Source of the DNA: Zingiber officinale
Taxonomy: Eukaryota > Streptophyta > Magnoliopsida > Zingiberales > Zingiberaceae
Assembly (NCBI RefSeq): GCF_018446385.1
Contig: NC_056003.1
Span: 22,813,198-22,877,197, forward strand
Reading direction: 5' to 3'
Length of the DNA: 64,000 nt
Shown here one piece after another: positions 46,601 to 59,590 of this stretch (position 1 is its first letter; every line of letters begins with the position of its first letter). A program made the position numbers and the translations under genes. The notes under the pieces were generated by a model, which was not told the origin of the DNA, did no database searches, and saw only the letters and a list, made by a program, of their open reading frames with translations.

Positions 46601-49600
46601 CTTGGTAGATAGATATGGGTGCAATTACTCACATAAGTGTATCTATGCAGGTTTACCTCAGGAGCTGAATGTCAATTGATGTTGAAAGATTATTTATACA
46701 GGAATTAACAAGTAGGCAAAAGTTAAGTCAATAGATGTCTTTTGAATTTGTTTAAGGAGCAATGCACTTTTGAATTTGAAAAATACATTTATAATGTTGT
46801 CGTTTAGATGGAACTTAATTTCTATTCATGTTTGGACAAATCCAAATACACTTGTTCATTTGAAAATGTAAACTTTAATATTTACAAAATTCTATTTTGT
46901 GTGGTACTAGTTCTTTAATTAACAAGGATTAGACATTGAAACTAATACAGATAATGTTGTGATGCATAGTATAGGTGTGAAGCATGGTTTGACAAATGAG
47001 AATTCATCCATATTGTGGCATAGGCATTTAAGGCACATCTCTAAATAGCACCTAGAAAAGTTAATGTCATTAAAAATTCTTGATGTCTTGATATGTCAGA
47101 TATTGGAATCTGCGTCGAGTGTATCAAGGGAAAAACAACTAAAAAAAAGTAATAAGAGTTCTAGGCGGATTAATGGAATCTTAGAGCTAATACATACGGA
47201 TATATGTGGATTGTTCCCTAAAGTTTCTTGGAACAGTCAATTATATTTTATTAGCTTTATAGACAACTATTCCCGATATGAATACTTGTACCTAATTCAC
47301 AAGAAGTCATAATCCTAGACCTGTTCAAAATCTTTAAAGCCGAAGTTGAAAATCAACTTGATAAGAAGATAAAGACTGTCAGATCAGATCGTGATGGTGA
47401 ATACTATAACAAATCGTGTAAGCGACCTGGGTCATTTGTGGATTAGCTTGTAGAGTGCAAAATCATAGCACAATACACTATGCCTAGGACCCCCTCAATA
47501 GAATGGTGAAACAGAGTAACGAAACTGGATCCTAAAAGACATGGTGAGAAATATGATTAACTTTTCTTTTCTATCGGAGTTTTTATAGGGTCAGGCAGTA
47601 AGACTGCAGTTTACTTACTCAACAAAGTTCCTAATAAGGTAGTAACGAAAATTCCATACAAGCTATGAACAGGTAGAACGCCTAGTATTAGGCATCTACA
47701 TATCAGAAGTTGTCAAGTTGAGACTAAACCCTATAGGCCTAACGAAAGAAAATTAGACTCAGATAGCCGTTATTTAGAAGGATACTCTGAAAACTCAAGA
47801 GGCTTCAAGTTTTACAGCTCCTTGAGTAGATACTTTTTCGAGACGAATAATGTCAAATTCATTGAGAATTATGGGGACGATAAAGTTATGGAAATATCAT
47901 TTAAGAAAAACATTGTTGATCCTAATATGGTAACTACTGATGTAGTTGATAGTGTAATAGTCATCATTCCACATACCGTTGAAGTTGCACAACCGGAAGG
48001 GGTAGTTGACCATGATATTTCCATGTCCCCTCCAATACAATTGAAAGGTATATCAGCTCAAATAGAAGTATTCCCTCCTACGGTTGAGCATAACTCCTGA
48101 CCACCTCAAGATCAAGTGCTACAAAGGAGATTTATCAGAAAAAGGAGATTCAAGACGTCTCGTGATTATATATCTCCCACAACATGAGTTTGACATAGAG
48201 TTAGAAGATAATCTCACAGCCTTCCAAGAAGTCAAACAATGCCCTCATCCGAAAAAAATTAATCAAGTCATGAGGAAAGAGATGAAGTCTATGACGAACA
48301 ACGTCGTTTGAGAACTTGTCGAAATACCCGAAGAAATGAAATATATTGGCTATAAATGTATATTTAAAATCAAACGAAATTCACATGGCAATGTTGAAAA
48401 GTATAAGACACGTCTAGTTGTCAAGGGATTCACTCAAAAGGAGAACATTTATTACAATGAGACTTTTTAGCCGATTTCGATAAAAGACTCCCCTAGGGTA
48501 ATCATGGAACTTATAGCACATTAAGGCTTACAGCTACACCAAATGGACGTTAAGATTGCATTTCTCAATGGAAACATTGAAAAACTATATACATGGTGCA
48601 GATGTAGAACTTTGAATCGAGAGATTCAAAGCACCTAGTATGTAAACTAAGGAAGTCCATTTATGGTTTAAAGCAGACATCTTGTCAATGGTATCGAAAA
48701 TTTGATCAAGTGGTTTCTTCATACGATTTCAAGAATGATCACTTTTAGTGAAAACAAGTTTATTATACTTATTCTGTATGTGGATAACATATTACTAAAA
48801 AGTAATGATAAGGGTTTGTTGCTAGAAACCAAGTCATTTCTATCAAGTGAAATTAAAATGATGGATCTTGGTGATGCATCCTTTGTCTTAGGCATACAAA
48901 TTGTCCGTGATGGATCAAATTGCACATTTAGACTATCACAAAGGCTTATATAGAAAAGATGCTCATTTGATATGACAAGTAAAATTGTGCTCTTGGTGAC
49001 ACACCTGTGTCAAAGTGTACCTGTGTCAAAGTGTGATAGGTGTACCTTGCAGCAATGTCCACACCATTAACTTGAGATTAAGAAAATATAGTAATTCCTT
49101 TATGCATCGGCAGTAGGGAGTTAAATACATGCTTAAGTATGTACACGTCCGGATCTTGCATATATTGTAGGGATTTAGGTAAATATTTGAGTAACCCGAA
49201 ACTAGAGCATTGGAAAGATGCACAAAGGATTATGCAGTATTTGCAAAGAACAAAGGGTTACATGCCCACATATCGGAGGTCAGGTTATCTAGATCATTGA
49301 ATATTCATATTCTAATTTTGTTGGATGCTTAGATAGCAGAAGGTCTACCTCAGGTTATGTCTTCATGCTGACGAGTATAGCTACATCATGGAAAAGTGTC
49401 AAGCAGACGCTAATAGCAACTTCCACTATGGAAGTAGAGTTTATAGCCTACTATGAAACTTCCAACCATATAGATGTGAAACCTTATCACAGGATTGCAA
49501 ATTATTAGGGGCATTGGCAGGCCATTAAAGATCAACTGCGATAATAAACCTACAAATTGTATTCCAAGAATAACCACAGTTCGTCTAAGTTTAAACACAT

Positions 49601-49740
49601 TGACATAAAGTTTCTGGCAGTCAGAGAAAGAGTTCAGAGTGACCAAATTATAATAGAGCATATAAAGACAGATCTCATGTTAGCGGACCCGCTTACCAAG
49701 GGTTGTCACTCAAGATGTTTCATCAGCATGTGTTGAACAT
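46600..49740 (+). pseudogene. Copia pol remnant: protease, integrase, RT, RNase H
   Basis: An integrase segment with ELIHTDICGLFPK and FISFIDNYSRYEYLYLIHKK is at 47064-47312, and the second aspartate region near 47385 reads VRSDRDGEYY. RT pieces lie at 48330-48960, including LYVDNILL where YVDD is expected (Asp to Asn), followed by MMDLGDASFVLGIQIVRD. RNase H remnants run to about 49740 (SKFKHIDIKF, LADPLTKG). Stops and frameshifts interrupt all of them. Confidence 0.8.
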
Positions 49741-50838
49741 TGGGTTCTTCCTTTTGAAGAAGTACATATTTGGTAAGAATATGTATTTGTGTGATGCTTT
49801 ATATTAATGAACACGTGTATTTTTGACTTATTGTACATACTAAAGTTTTACATGTGTAAAAGGTTTTGACTCTCTTTACATATGAACATCATAATTTACA
49901 ATTACGGTTTGCATACGATTTTGTAAATATGATGTGAGACTCAATTTTGAGTGATAAGATTAAATCATGATTTACCATTGCGGTTTAGCATAAGGTATTG
50001 ATATAAGGTATTAACAAATATGATTTGAACCCAGTTTGGGTCATAAGCACTTATTTGAGAATGGGCAAATACAGATCACATTTCGTATCATTCTTGTACT
50101 ACACATCGACATTTGATCTATATCGTTATTGTTATAGTTATAGCAACTCTGACTTCTTTATTCTTGTACTAATTAATTTAATGGACAAGATTATTTATGG
50201 GAATATTTAACCCATAAAGTTTTGGCATGTTAAGTTCAACTAAGGTGTTCTGTGATTTGGTATACGATATCAAGTATAGCCCAAGTGAGAGATTGAAGAA
50301 TTTATTCTCCATTTGGTGGGCTAACACTTGATTAACAACACCACACAACAATTATGTCATCAAGGAATTAAACCCCGATAAAGTGATCTAATGTCTAATG
50401 CATGAAAGGGGTTTAGATTATTGGATGTGGATTCTAATGTGTAGATCCGTTAACTCAATTTATTAACATTAATGAGTTGTTAATGATGAATGGACTTTAA
50501 GGTGAATGGTCTTTGCATGATGAGCTTGGTATATAAGGAAGAAGCTTCCTTTGATTTAGGCATCTTGATCAAAAGAGAGTTTTTGGTTGCTTTTTCTTCC
50601 TTAGACTCTTCCCCATTAAGACTAAGCTAAGGTTACAGCCCAATCCTACAAAAGACTTCCGCTGCATTGTAGGAATCAGCTACGGTGACAAGCAAAATCA
50701 ATGGCTCTTGTAATGGATTCAGGTTAGCCTATTGTTAGCCATTGTTTTGGTTTTCAGTTTTAGCCTTAAAAGATGATAGCTAGATCCTGTTATTGGTGCA
50801 TCATATGGTTAAATTTCGATATATCGCTATTGCTTTCA

Positions 50839-50951
50839 TATTTTACTAATACGAGTATCTCTAATAATGTTTTATTAGCAGAATTTCTGGTAAAACCATC
50901 ACAATTAGAGGAAAGAACAGTTCTTGCTCATCCTAGTGAGATCAACACAAT
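50839..50951. repeat. Right copy of the 113 bp direct repeat
   Basis: Partner of 43958-44070. One plus-strand frame reads smoothly (NVLLAEFLVKPSQLEERTVL); the left copy has a stop in that frame. I do not recognise this as any protein. Confidence 0.85.
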
Positions 50952-51600
50952 AATTTTCCATCGCCTAAATTAAATATCTGTGCTGATTACATTTGCTATT
51001 TGAATTAACTAATCTACAAAGGTATTAATAAATCTCGGTAGACAACTGAAATTTAGACTAGCATATCAGAACTGAAATCTAAACTAGCACATCAGAACTG
51101 AAATCAGCAAGTACAAAGATTATAGGGTTACAGCTGAACAGTCAGGCATGAATCAAAACAAGTAATTTTTAGTGTGCTGACTAATTTCAGTTCTGGTACA
51201 CAGGTGGAACACTTCGTGCTAACATATATGAACCAAAATTTTAAACTATGAACAGCACATGAAGTACAGGAATGTTCTGATGCATAATCACTTGATTTCC
51301 TTCCATGGTTGAGTAAATAAGCAACCGATTAAACATGCAGCGCCTAGTGTAGAGAAGACGTACTTAACAAGGGAACCTTCTTTGATCAATTATTGAATTA
51401 AAAGGAAATCTCCATGCGCAACATAATTGACAAACTAATTAAGTCAGACCTACGTAGTTGAATGTGCTTTGATATGACAAGTTCGCAATTTACAAAATTC
51501 GACTTATCGATGTCTAGTTTTTCGGGATACCATTCCTTACCGCCACGCTATGAAGGAAACAGCTGATCCAACATAGTCTACCCCAAATTAAAAGGGAAAA
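50952..51600. other. Noncoding sequence
   Basis: About 650 bp of AT-rich sequence between the decayed Copia flank and the putative leader exon. It has a short tandem duplication (cagaactgaaatctaaacta near 51068 and 51091). No gene is seen. Confidence 0.6.
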
Positions 51601-51670
51601 AGGACGAAATCTAGATCTGACAAGTAGAAAAACCGAGAGGGAAATAGAGGTTGTCGAGGGAAGCGTACCT

Positions 51671-51850
51671 GGAGGATATAGATTGGAGTCGTCGCTCGCC
51701 GATCTCCTGATATAATACGGCAGCTGCAGACGATCTACTTATCTGATCTGAAAAACCCTCAGATCCGACGCCGCGGAAGCGAGCAGCGAGCCGGGGCCGG
51801 CGATCAGAAGAACGAAGCAACTGCAAAACCTTGGCGTCACTATGAAGTCG
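51671..51850 (-). other. Putative 5'UTR exon, possibly of prefoldin subunit 2
   Basis: On the minus strand this GC-richer stretch ends with the donor CAG/GTACGC at about 51670 and has no long frame of its own. It is preceded by pyrimidine-rich sequence (51850-52010 on that strand), as seen near many plant transcription starts. There is no credible downstream partner on the minus strand other than prefoldin, but this is unproven. Confidence 0.35.
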
Positions 51851-51907
51851 GCGGCCTCCTCGTGCGCAAGGGCGTGGTGGGTTACGAAAAGGGCACGGCG
51901 TCGTTGC

Positions 51908-52006
51908 GAGGCGAGGGAGAGGAGGGAGGGTTGTGTCGGCGCAAGGCGAGGGAGAGGGAGAGGAGGGAGGGTTGTGTCGCGAGGCGAGGGAGAGGAGTTG
52001 TGTCGG
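51908..52006. repeat. Purine-rich tandem repeat near a putative promoter
   Basis: Two to three copies of a unit of about 45 bp containing GGCGAGGGAGAGGAGGGAGG and ttgtgtcg. The strand running away from the putative leader exon is almost pure GA, so CT-rich on the transcribed side. Confidence 0.75.
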
Positions 52007-52075
52007 CTATTTTGGGGAGGAATTGGTGCGATGACGAGATGAGATTAGGGTTAGATTTGATATTAAAAAAAAAAT

Positions 52076-52240
52076 TGTTGTAATGTAATTAGATTTTGGT
52101 TTGTAATTTGGATTACAAAATATTATTATCTTTTGTAATCCATATATATTACATTATAAATTAATCTATCTTGTAATGTAATCTCGATTATATTACAAGA
52201 TAGATTACGATGGGTGTACCACACGTAGCCTTAGTAATTA
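52076..52240. repeat. AT-rich MITE-like inverted repeat
   Basis: A 46 bp near-perfect palindrome (52162-52207, taatctatcttgtaatgtaa and its complement) lies in a TA-rich block with further inverted words such as tttgtaatttggattacaaa. Size and base composition fit a small DNA transposon remnant; the family is unknown. Confidence 0.5.
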
Positions 52241-52525
52241 TTATTTCCTCCATAATATGTAAACAAAAAAATGTTGTTGCTGATTTTTCATGTTAGTTAT
52301 AGTTGAGATTAATACGACTTAGATGACGATGATGAAATATAGCGTATTAGCATGTTTTAGAATGAACTTTATAATTGTAAAAAAATTAAAGGTTTCATCA
52401 GTGTTGGTTTTATTTCAAGGAACCAAAACAAGTTTTAAATCTGATAAAAGCAGCCTTTTTGCATTTGATATCCCAAATCATCCATTTTCCTCATCTGAAG
52501 CATTTATTATCTAGTAATGAAGTAG
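52241..52525. other. Noncoding sequence
   Basis: About 285 bp downstream of the protease pseudogene. No gene is recognisable. Confidence 0.5.
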
Positions 52526-52549
52526 GTGATAGTTATTGCATTTGAGCCA

Positions 52550-53630
<1,081 letters not shown>

Positions 53631-53675
53631 GCTCTAGGCTGAGCTGAGTGAGAGCCAATGGCCAGTGGGTGGGCA

Positions 53676-53683
53676 TATTTATA
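53676..53683 (-). promoter_or_regulatory. TATA box of the dead cysteine protease gene
   Basis: The minus strand reads TATAAATA about 46 bp upstream of the former start codon. The retained promoter and intron show that the pseudogene decayed in place and is not a processed copy. Confidence 0.6.
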
Positions 53684-53689
53684 GCGATA

Positions 53690-54344
53690 TTTGTCGTTCT
53701 ACATTCCCAACACGGTACCGTGCGCGAGACGCCTAATCGATGATTCGATGGAGTTTTATGGTCTGATACTGAGTCAGTGGAAACAACACTGGTGAAAATG
53801 GTTGAATGGAGACCGGAGTCTTCCGATTGTCCAATTTCTTAAGGAGGCAAATCAAGGAATTTGGCCGACTTCAGGATGACTTAGACTGCTCCACTTTGAT
53901 AGAAAGAAAGACAGAACAAAAAAGGGAAATAAAATCGTCAAATAGATATTTCTTTTATAAAATCACCAAACAAGTACTTCATCGTATACTTTATCTAAAA
54001 ATACTTTTATTAGAGTACAATGTGTAATATAAAGTAGTTGTTAATTTTGATCAATTTAAAATAATTTTAATAAAATTTAATTAATTTAGACTAAATTAAT
54101 AAAAAATATTTTATTATAATAGTATTTCAGATTTAAAATTTTAAAATTTAGAATTTAATTATAACTGCTTAAAATGATTTTGATAAAATTTTAATTTTTT
54201 TATCTAGTTAATAAGAAATAATTTAATATAATAATCTTTTATGTATAATAATTTTGATTAAAATAAAATAATCAATTTTTCATATGTAACAATGAGTAGT
54301 TGTTATACATTGTAATAAGAGATATTTGATGGAGCACCCTTTAA
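53690..54344. other. AT-rich noncoding spacer
   Basis: About 650 bp, extremely AT-rich from 54000, with many ttaaaattt-type words. No gene or repeat family is recognised. It borders the foldback element on the left. Confidence 0.6.
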
Positions 54345-54601
54345 CTTTTCTTTTTTAAAACGGTAATTTACCAAATCACGCACTTAAATATTTTAATTGA
54401 CCAAAAAGCGTATGTTACTTTGGTTTTTACTAAAGGACGTATTTTTTCAAGTGCACTTCCCTTTTTATCCTTCTGACAAATTAAACCTTTTTTTTTTGTC
54501 GTTTTCCTTTTCTCTCTCTTCTCTTTCCTATCACCTCTTTCATCAACGAAATGTAAGATTTAGTTATTTTTTGATAACATTTTAATACATTTAGAGAAGC
54601 T

Positions 54602-54812
54602 AAAATAAACAATGGATAGCATAGTTAAACTCCTTGTAACATCAGGAATCTACAGGAACTGAAATGAGTGTAATCTGAGGTCGCTAGGTCCATCAGTGGG
54701 TTTCGGTCAAAACCCACTGATGGACCTAGAGAGCTCCGATTGCACCCATTTTAGTTTCTATGGATTCCTGGTGTTGCAAGGAGTTCAAATATGCTATCCA
54801 TTGTTTATTTTG
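54602..54812. repeat. Hairpin unit L1 (211 bp)
   Basis: From AATAAACAATGGATAGCATA to its near complement, folding about a centre near 54706 (aaacccactgatggacctag arm). The two halves match at about nine bases in ten. Confidence 0.85.
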
Positions 54813-54963
54813 ACTTTTAAAAGATGTTAAAATAGCAGAAGAAAAAAATAGTAAAAAGGCTCCAAATCAGGCCCACGTTGGGCCTGATATGGAACCATAT
54901 CAGGCCTAACGTGGAGCCTTTTTGCTGATTTTTTCTTCTCCTATTTTAACACCTTATAAAAGT

Positions 54964-55174
54964 TAAAATAAACAATGGATAGCATAGTTAAACTCCTTGC
55001 AACATCAGGAATCCACAGGAACTGAAATGGGTGTAATCTGAGGTCTCTAGGTCCATCAGTGGGTTTCGTCAAAACCCACTGATGGACCTAGAGAACTCCG
55101 ATTGCACCCATTTCAGTTTCTATGGATTCCTGGTGTTGCAAGGAGTTCAAATATGCTATCCATTGTTTATTTTG
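54964..55174. repeat. Hairpin unit L2 (211 bp)
   Basis: Direct copy of L1, separated from it by about 150 bp that contain the smaller ggcctgatatgg palindromes. Confidence 0.85.
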
Positions 55175-55508
55175 ACTTTTAAAAGATGTTAAAATAGCAG
55201 AAGAAAAAAATAGCAAAAAGGCTCCACGTTGGGCCTGATATGGTTCCATATCAGGCCCAATGTGGACCTGATATGATTTTTCCTTGAGCTTCAAACAATG
55301 TAGAGAAATTAATTTGATGATAGAAAACCAAGAGTTCTGTTAGTCCTATGATTTAATTGTCTTTTTCTCAAGCATGTTGTGCAAATTGATTCTCTGTTCC
55401 TCTGAACATTGTTTTATCAGTATATTGCAATATCTGCTAATACCTTTGCCTTAATACTGCATCATATCTTCTGTATTCTCAACATTACCCTCATGATTCA
55501 CATTACAG

Positions 55509-55908
55509 ATCATCCTTGGCTACAGAATGCCAATAAGGCACCCAATGTAAATCTTGGTGAAACTGTTCGAGCAAGACTCCAGCAATTTTCAGTGATGAAT
55601 AAATTTAAAAAGAAAGCTCTTAGGGTGAGAATATTTTCTTTCATGATTTCTTTCTGTGTGAATGCTTGACATTTGTCCAGCTGATTATTCCAAGACACAC
55701 CTAGTATTATTATGTTCATTCTAAAACTGTGTTAATGCAGGTGATAGCTGAACACTTGTCTGTGGAGGAGATTGCCGACATAAAGGAAATGTTTGAGAAT
55801 ATGGATATCAACAAAAAAGGGCAGATAAATTTTGATGAGTTAAAGTATGGTTTGTGCAAGCTCAGACACCAGGTTGCTGATTCAGATGTCAAAGCATTAT
55901 TGGAAGCA
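55509..55908 (+). pseudogene. Captured calcium-dependent protein kinase (CDPK) exons
   Basis: Exon 55509-55624 encodes the end of the kinase domain ([16 protein letters not shown]) and the autoinhibitory junction ([19 protein letters not shown]). Exon 55741-55908 encodes VIAEHLSVEEIADIKEMF and the first EF hand, whose loop reads DINKKGQINFDE, and ends at a GTAAGT donor. Acceptor and donor sites are canonical and both exons are open. The kinase catalytic part and EF hands 2-4 are absent, so this is a fragment. Retained introns show DNA-level capture, not an RNA copy. In a full CDPK this region couples calcium binding to kinase release. Confidence 0.88.
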
Positions 55909-56005
55909 GTAAGTTATTGCTGAAGATGCAATCTTTTTTTTAAAGTAAAAAAAAATTGACTGTGGGTTATGGCAATCACACCATTTCCATTGGCATTACA
56001 CAATT

Positions 56006-58404
56006 TGTTGGAGTGTATACTGAAAGCCTAAGCTTTGTAAACATTCATTATGAATAAAGAATCACATTTGGTCTAATTATCTACATTTGTTTGTAGTTGT
56101 TCATTTAAATTATATTGTAGATAACATAGTATGTGGTGTCACATACAGAAGATGATGTTATCAGTACCTTATAAATTATAAACAGTAGCTCACGACCAGA
56201 ATGGAAAGGAACAAACCATTAGAAGGTCGTAGTGTAATTAGATATTAGTTTATCTTGACTATATAATTACACTAGTACACTCAGAGTGTATTGAGTAGGA
56301 TCATTTGAGGTCGTTCCTTTTATACTGACTTTATAAAGGAACAAAGACCTCAGTTATTATGGAAGTGTGTGCTCTTAATCCTAATATAATAACAAGCACA
56401 TATGTTTGATATTTATTTCTTTAATTTATCAATGGGTGAGATTTAGTTCGATGAATCAATAAACCCGATAAATTGGGAAATGGTATCACTCATAGTGTGT
56501 GTTGTTGATTATAGAAGGAAACTGTGTCCTAGTGATACTAGGTTGATAATGTCCTCAAGAGGAGCTCATAAAGATTGTCATGTTAAACCCTGCAGGTGGA
56601 CTTAGTCCGGCATGATAATAAGGTTGAGTGGTACTACTCTTGGACTTAGATATTAATTAAATGAGTTGTCGGTAACTCACTTAATTAGTGGACATTCGAT
56701 ATCTTAAACACGGAGACTAACACACTCATAATAAGAAGGAGCCCAAAAATGTAATTTGGGATTGGTGCGGTAGTTCAATGATAGTTCTCTAGTGGAATGA
56801 ATTATCATTGATAAAATTAAGTTGTGTGTTCGAACATGGGATGCTTAATTTTATCGGGAGACCAAAACCAATTCCTCCTCTCGGTCCCTATCGTAGCCTC
56901 TTATTTATAGAGTACTATACCCACATATACCCACCTTTTATACCCACCTAAAGGGGCGGCCAAGCTAGCTTGGGAACCAAGCTAGGGCCAAGCTTGAGTT
57001 TAAGGTGGCAGGCCCTAGCATGAACCCAAGCTAGTAGGGCCGGCCATAATTAATTAAAAAGAAAATTTAATTTTAATGTTTATTATTATGTGGAAGATTT
57101 AATTTAAAAGAGAATTAAAATTAAAATATCTCTCTTGTAAAAATTTACAAAAGATTAAAGAAAGAGATTAGATCTCTTTCCTTATTTGTAGATTGGAGAG
57201 ATGTTTTATTTTCTCTTTAAAATTATTCACATGTTAATAAAATTAAAATTATAGATATTTCCTTTTATTAACCATGAAGAGATTTTAAAGAGAAATTTTA
57301 TTTTAAAATTTCCGGAAACAAATAAGGAAAGTTTTAATTGTTGATTGAAACTTGTCCAAATTTGCTTCCTATTGTTTTGGCCGGCCATCATTGTTTAATT
57401 GGGGAAATATTATTTTATTTTTCTCAATTAAATCATGTCAAGGAAATTAAGGAAAATTTATTGTAATTAAATTTCCTAATTTACCTAGGCCAAGGAATAT
57501 AAAAGAAGGGGTGAGGGTGCCTTCATGAGACACAACCTCTATTGTTTTCTCTCCCTTTCTCCTTGGTGTTGTGGCCGGCCATTACCCTCTCCCTCTCTTC
57601 CTCTTGTGGTGGCCGAATACTTCATCTCTCTTAGAGTTCTTGTTGTGGCCGGATACTACTTGGAGAAGAAGAAGAAGAAGGAGAGAAAGCTAGCATCTCT
57701 TGGAGCTTGGTTAGTATTTTGATTTTCTTCTTTGGTAAAGTTCTTCCTTTGTGGCCGAACCTTGCTTGGAGAAGAAGAAGGTGGTTGGTGGTATCTCATC
57801 TTGGTAGATCGTTGCCCACACAACGTCCGAGGTTAGAAGAGGAATACGGTAGAAGATCAAGAGGTTTTTCTACAAGGTATAACTAGTAATTTCTATTTCC
57901 GCATCATGCTAGTTATTTATGGAAATAATACCAAATACAAGAGGCTTACGTTCTAGTATTTCGAATATGTTTTTTCGAAGTTGTGTTCTTTTGTTTCTTT
58001 CTTTTCCTTGTGATTTGATTGTTCTCTTTGGTTAACCTAAAGTTATTTTAGGAAATTAAATATTAGCTTTCTATTAAAGGTTTTGTCTAGTCGGTGGTGG
58101 TTGCTCCCATATCCAAGAAGGTCATGTGCCTCGCCACGTCAGTACTGGGAACCTTTTATGGAAATTAATATTTAATGGAATTAATAACTTAAGGAGACTT
58201 GGGTCGAACGTGTTAAGTTCCGCAGGAGATCCAAGTCAAAACCTAAAAGAACAAATAGATTAAGTTTTGGATCAAACGTGTTAAGTTCCGCAGGAGATCC
58301 AAAATTTAATTTAAAAGAACACATGGTAGCTAGGAAAAGGTTCAGATCTTTGTACAAAATTTTTGTACAGTGGAACCTATAGGCTTTCCGAGTAGCAACC
58401 ATCA
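56006..58404 (+). mobile_element. Solo LTR of the Angela-like Copia family
   Basis: This 2399 bp stretch matches the LTRs at 25214-27623 and 32717-35125 from TGTTGG to the terminal ATCA. It is flanked by the 5 bp direct repeat CAATT (56001-56005, 58405-58409). No internal Copia sequence is present, so LTR-LTR recombination removed it. A TATAAAAG box is at 57498-57505. It differs from the young LTR pair by many substitutions and small indels, so it is older. The frame at 57525-57722 is the same leader artefact seen in the other LTRs. Confidence 0.93.
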
Positions 58405-58409
58405 CAATT

Positions 58410-58545
58410 ATGGGGTGACAAGGGAAAACAAACACAAAGAATTAGGCACAAATTCAAGCCACAGCCCTACTAGATCCATCAAGAAATTCATCAAGAGTTG
58501 CTGACCAAACAAGATCCAAAGATGGACCTATCAGCAATATACTGA
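58410..58545. other. Unmatched inner segment of the foldback element
   Basis: Lying between the solo LTR and the right arm, this sequence has no counterpart on the left side. It may be the other end of the captured gene segment or of the original loop. On the minus strand it contains a GATCTAGTAGGGCTGTGGCT stretch with no recognised protein. Confidence 0.5.
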
Positions 58546-58819
58546 TAAAACAGTGTTCAGAGGAACAGAGAATCAATTTGCACAACATGCTTGAGAAAAA
58601 GACAATTAAATCATAGGACTAACAGAACTCTTGGTTTTCTATCATCAAATTAATTTCTCTACATTGTATGAAGCTCAAGGAAAAATCATATCAGGTCCAC
58701 ATTGGGCCTGATATGGTTCCATATCAGGCCCACGTTGGGCCTGATATGGACCATATCAGGCCCAACGTGGAGCCTTTTTGCTGTTTTTTTCTTCTGCTAT
58801 TTTAACATCTTTTAAAAGT

Positions 58820-59030
58820 CAAAATAAACAATGGATAGCATATTTGAACTCCTTGCAACACCAGGAATCCATAGAAACTGAAATGGGTGCAATCGGAGCT
58901 CTCTAGGTCCATCAGTGGGTTTTGACCGAAACCCACTGATGGACCTAGAGACCTCAGATTACACCCATTTCAGTTTCTGTGAATTCCTGATGTTGTAAGG
59001 AGTTTAACTATGCTATCCATTGTTTATTTT
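58820..59030. repeat. Hairpin unit R1 (211 bp)
   Basis: Same 211 bp palindromic unit as L1 and L2. Because each unit is itself an inverted repeat, orientation is nominal. Confidence 0.85.
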
Positions 59031-59182
59031 AACTTTTATAAGGTGTTAAAATAGGAGAAGAAAAAATCAGCAAAAAGGCTCCACGTTAGGCCTGATATGA
59101 TTTCATATCAGGCCCAACGTGGGCCTGATTTGGAGTCTTTTTGCTGTTTTTTTCTTCTGCTATTTTAACATCTTTCAAAAGT

Positions 59183-59393
59183 CAAAATAAACAATGGATA
59201 GCATATTTGAACTCCTTGCAACACCAGGAATCCATAGAAACTGAAATAGGTGCAATCGGAGCTCTCTAAGTCCATCAGTGGATTTTGACCGAAACCCACT
59301 GATGGACCTAGAGATCTCAGATTACACTCATTTCAGTTCCTGTGGATTCCTGATGTTGCAAGGAGTTTAACTATGCTATCCATTGTTTATTTT
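59183..59393. repeat. Hairpin unit R2 (211 bp)
   Basis: Second unit of the right arm, 152 bp beyond R1, with ggcctgatatga palindromes between. Confidence 0.85.
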
Positions 59394-59590
59394 AACTTTT
59401 ATAAGGTGTTAAAATAGGAGAAGAAAAAATCAGCAAAAAGGCTCCACGTTAGGCCTGATATGGTTCCATATCAGGCCCACGTTGGGCCTGATATGGTTCT
59501 GATATGATTTCATATCAGGCCCAACGTGGGCCTGATTTGGAGTCTTTTTGCTGTTTTTTTACTTCTGCTATTTTAACATCTTTTAAAAGT

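Larger units (their letters stand above)
44071..50838 (+). mobile_element. Decayed Ty1/Copia element between prefoldin exons
   Basis: The 3' LTR is 50294-50838 (starts TGAAGAAT, ends CTTTCA) with a purine tract AAGTGAGAGAT before it. The 5' LTR is 44071-44558 and lacks the first 49 bases. A tRNA-Met primer site is at 44560-44571. Inside are broken gag, integrase, RT and RNase H pieces. The internal leader 44765-45365 is packed with CAATCGATTGG-type palindromes. Many stops show it is old. It belongs to a lineage different from the Angela-like copies here. Confidence 0.88.
42946..51670 (-). other. Possible 5'UTR intron of prefoldin subunit 2
   Basis: A pyrimidine-rich acceptor ends at 42946, five bases before the coding start. 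On the same strand, CCAG/GTACGC at about 51670 is a good splice donor at the edge of a leader-like exon. Between them there is no intact gene, only a decayed Copia element (44071-50838). Together these suggest a leader intron of about 8.7 kb. This is inference; another gene could own the exon at 51671-51850. Confidence 0.4.
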
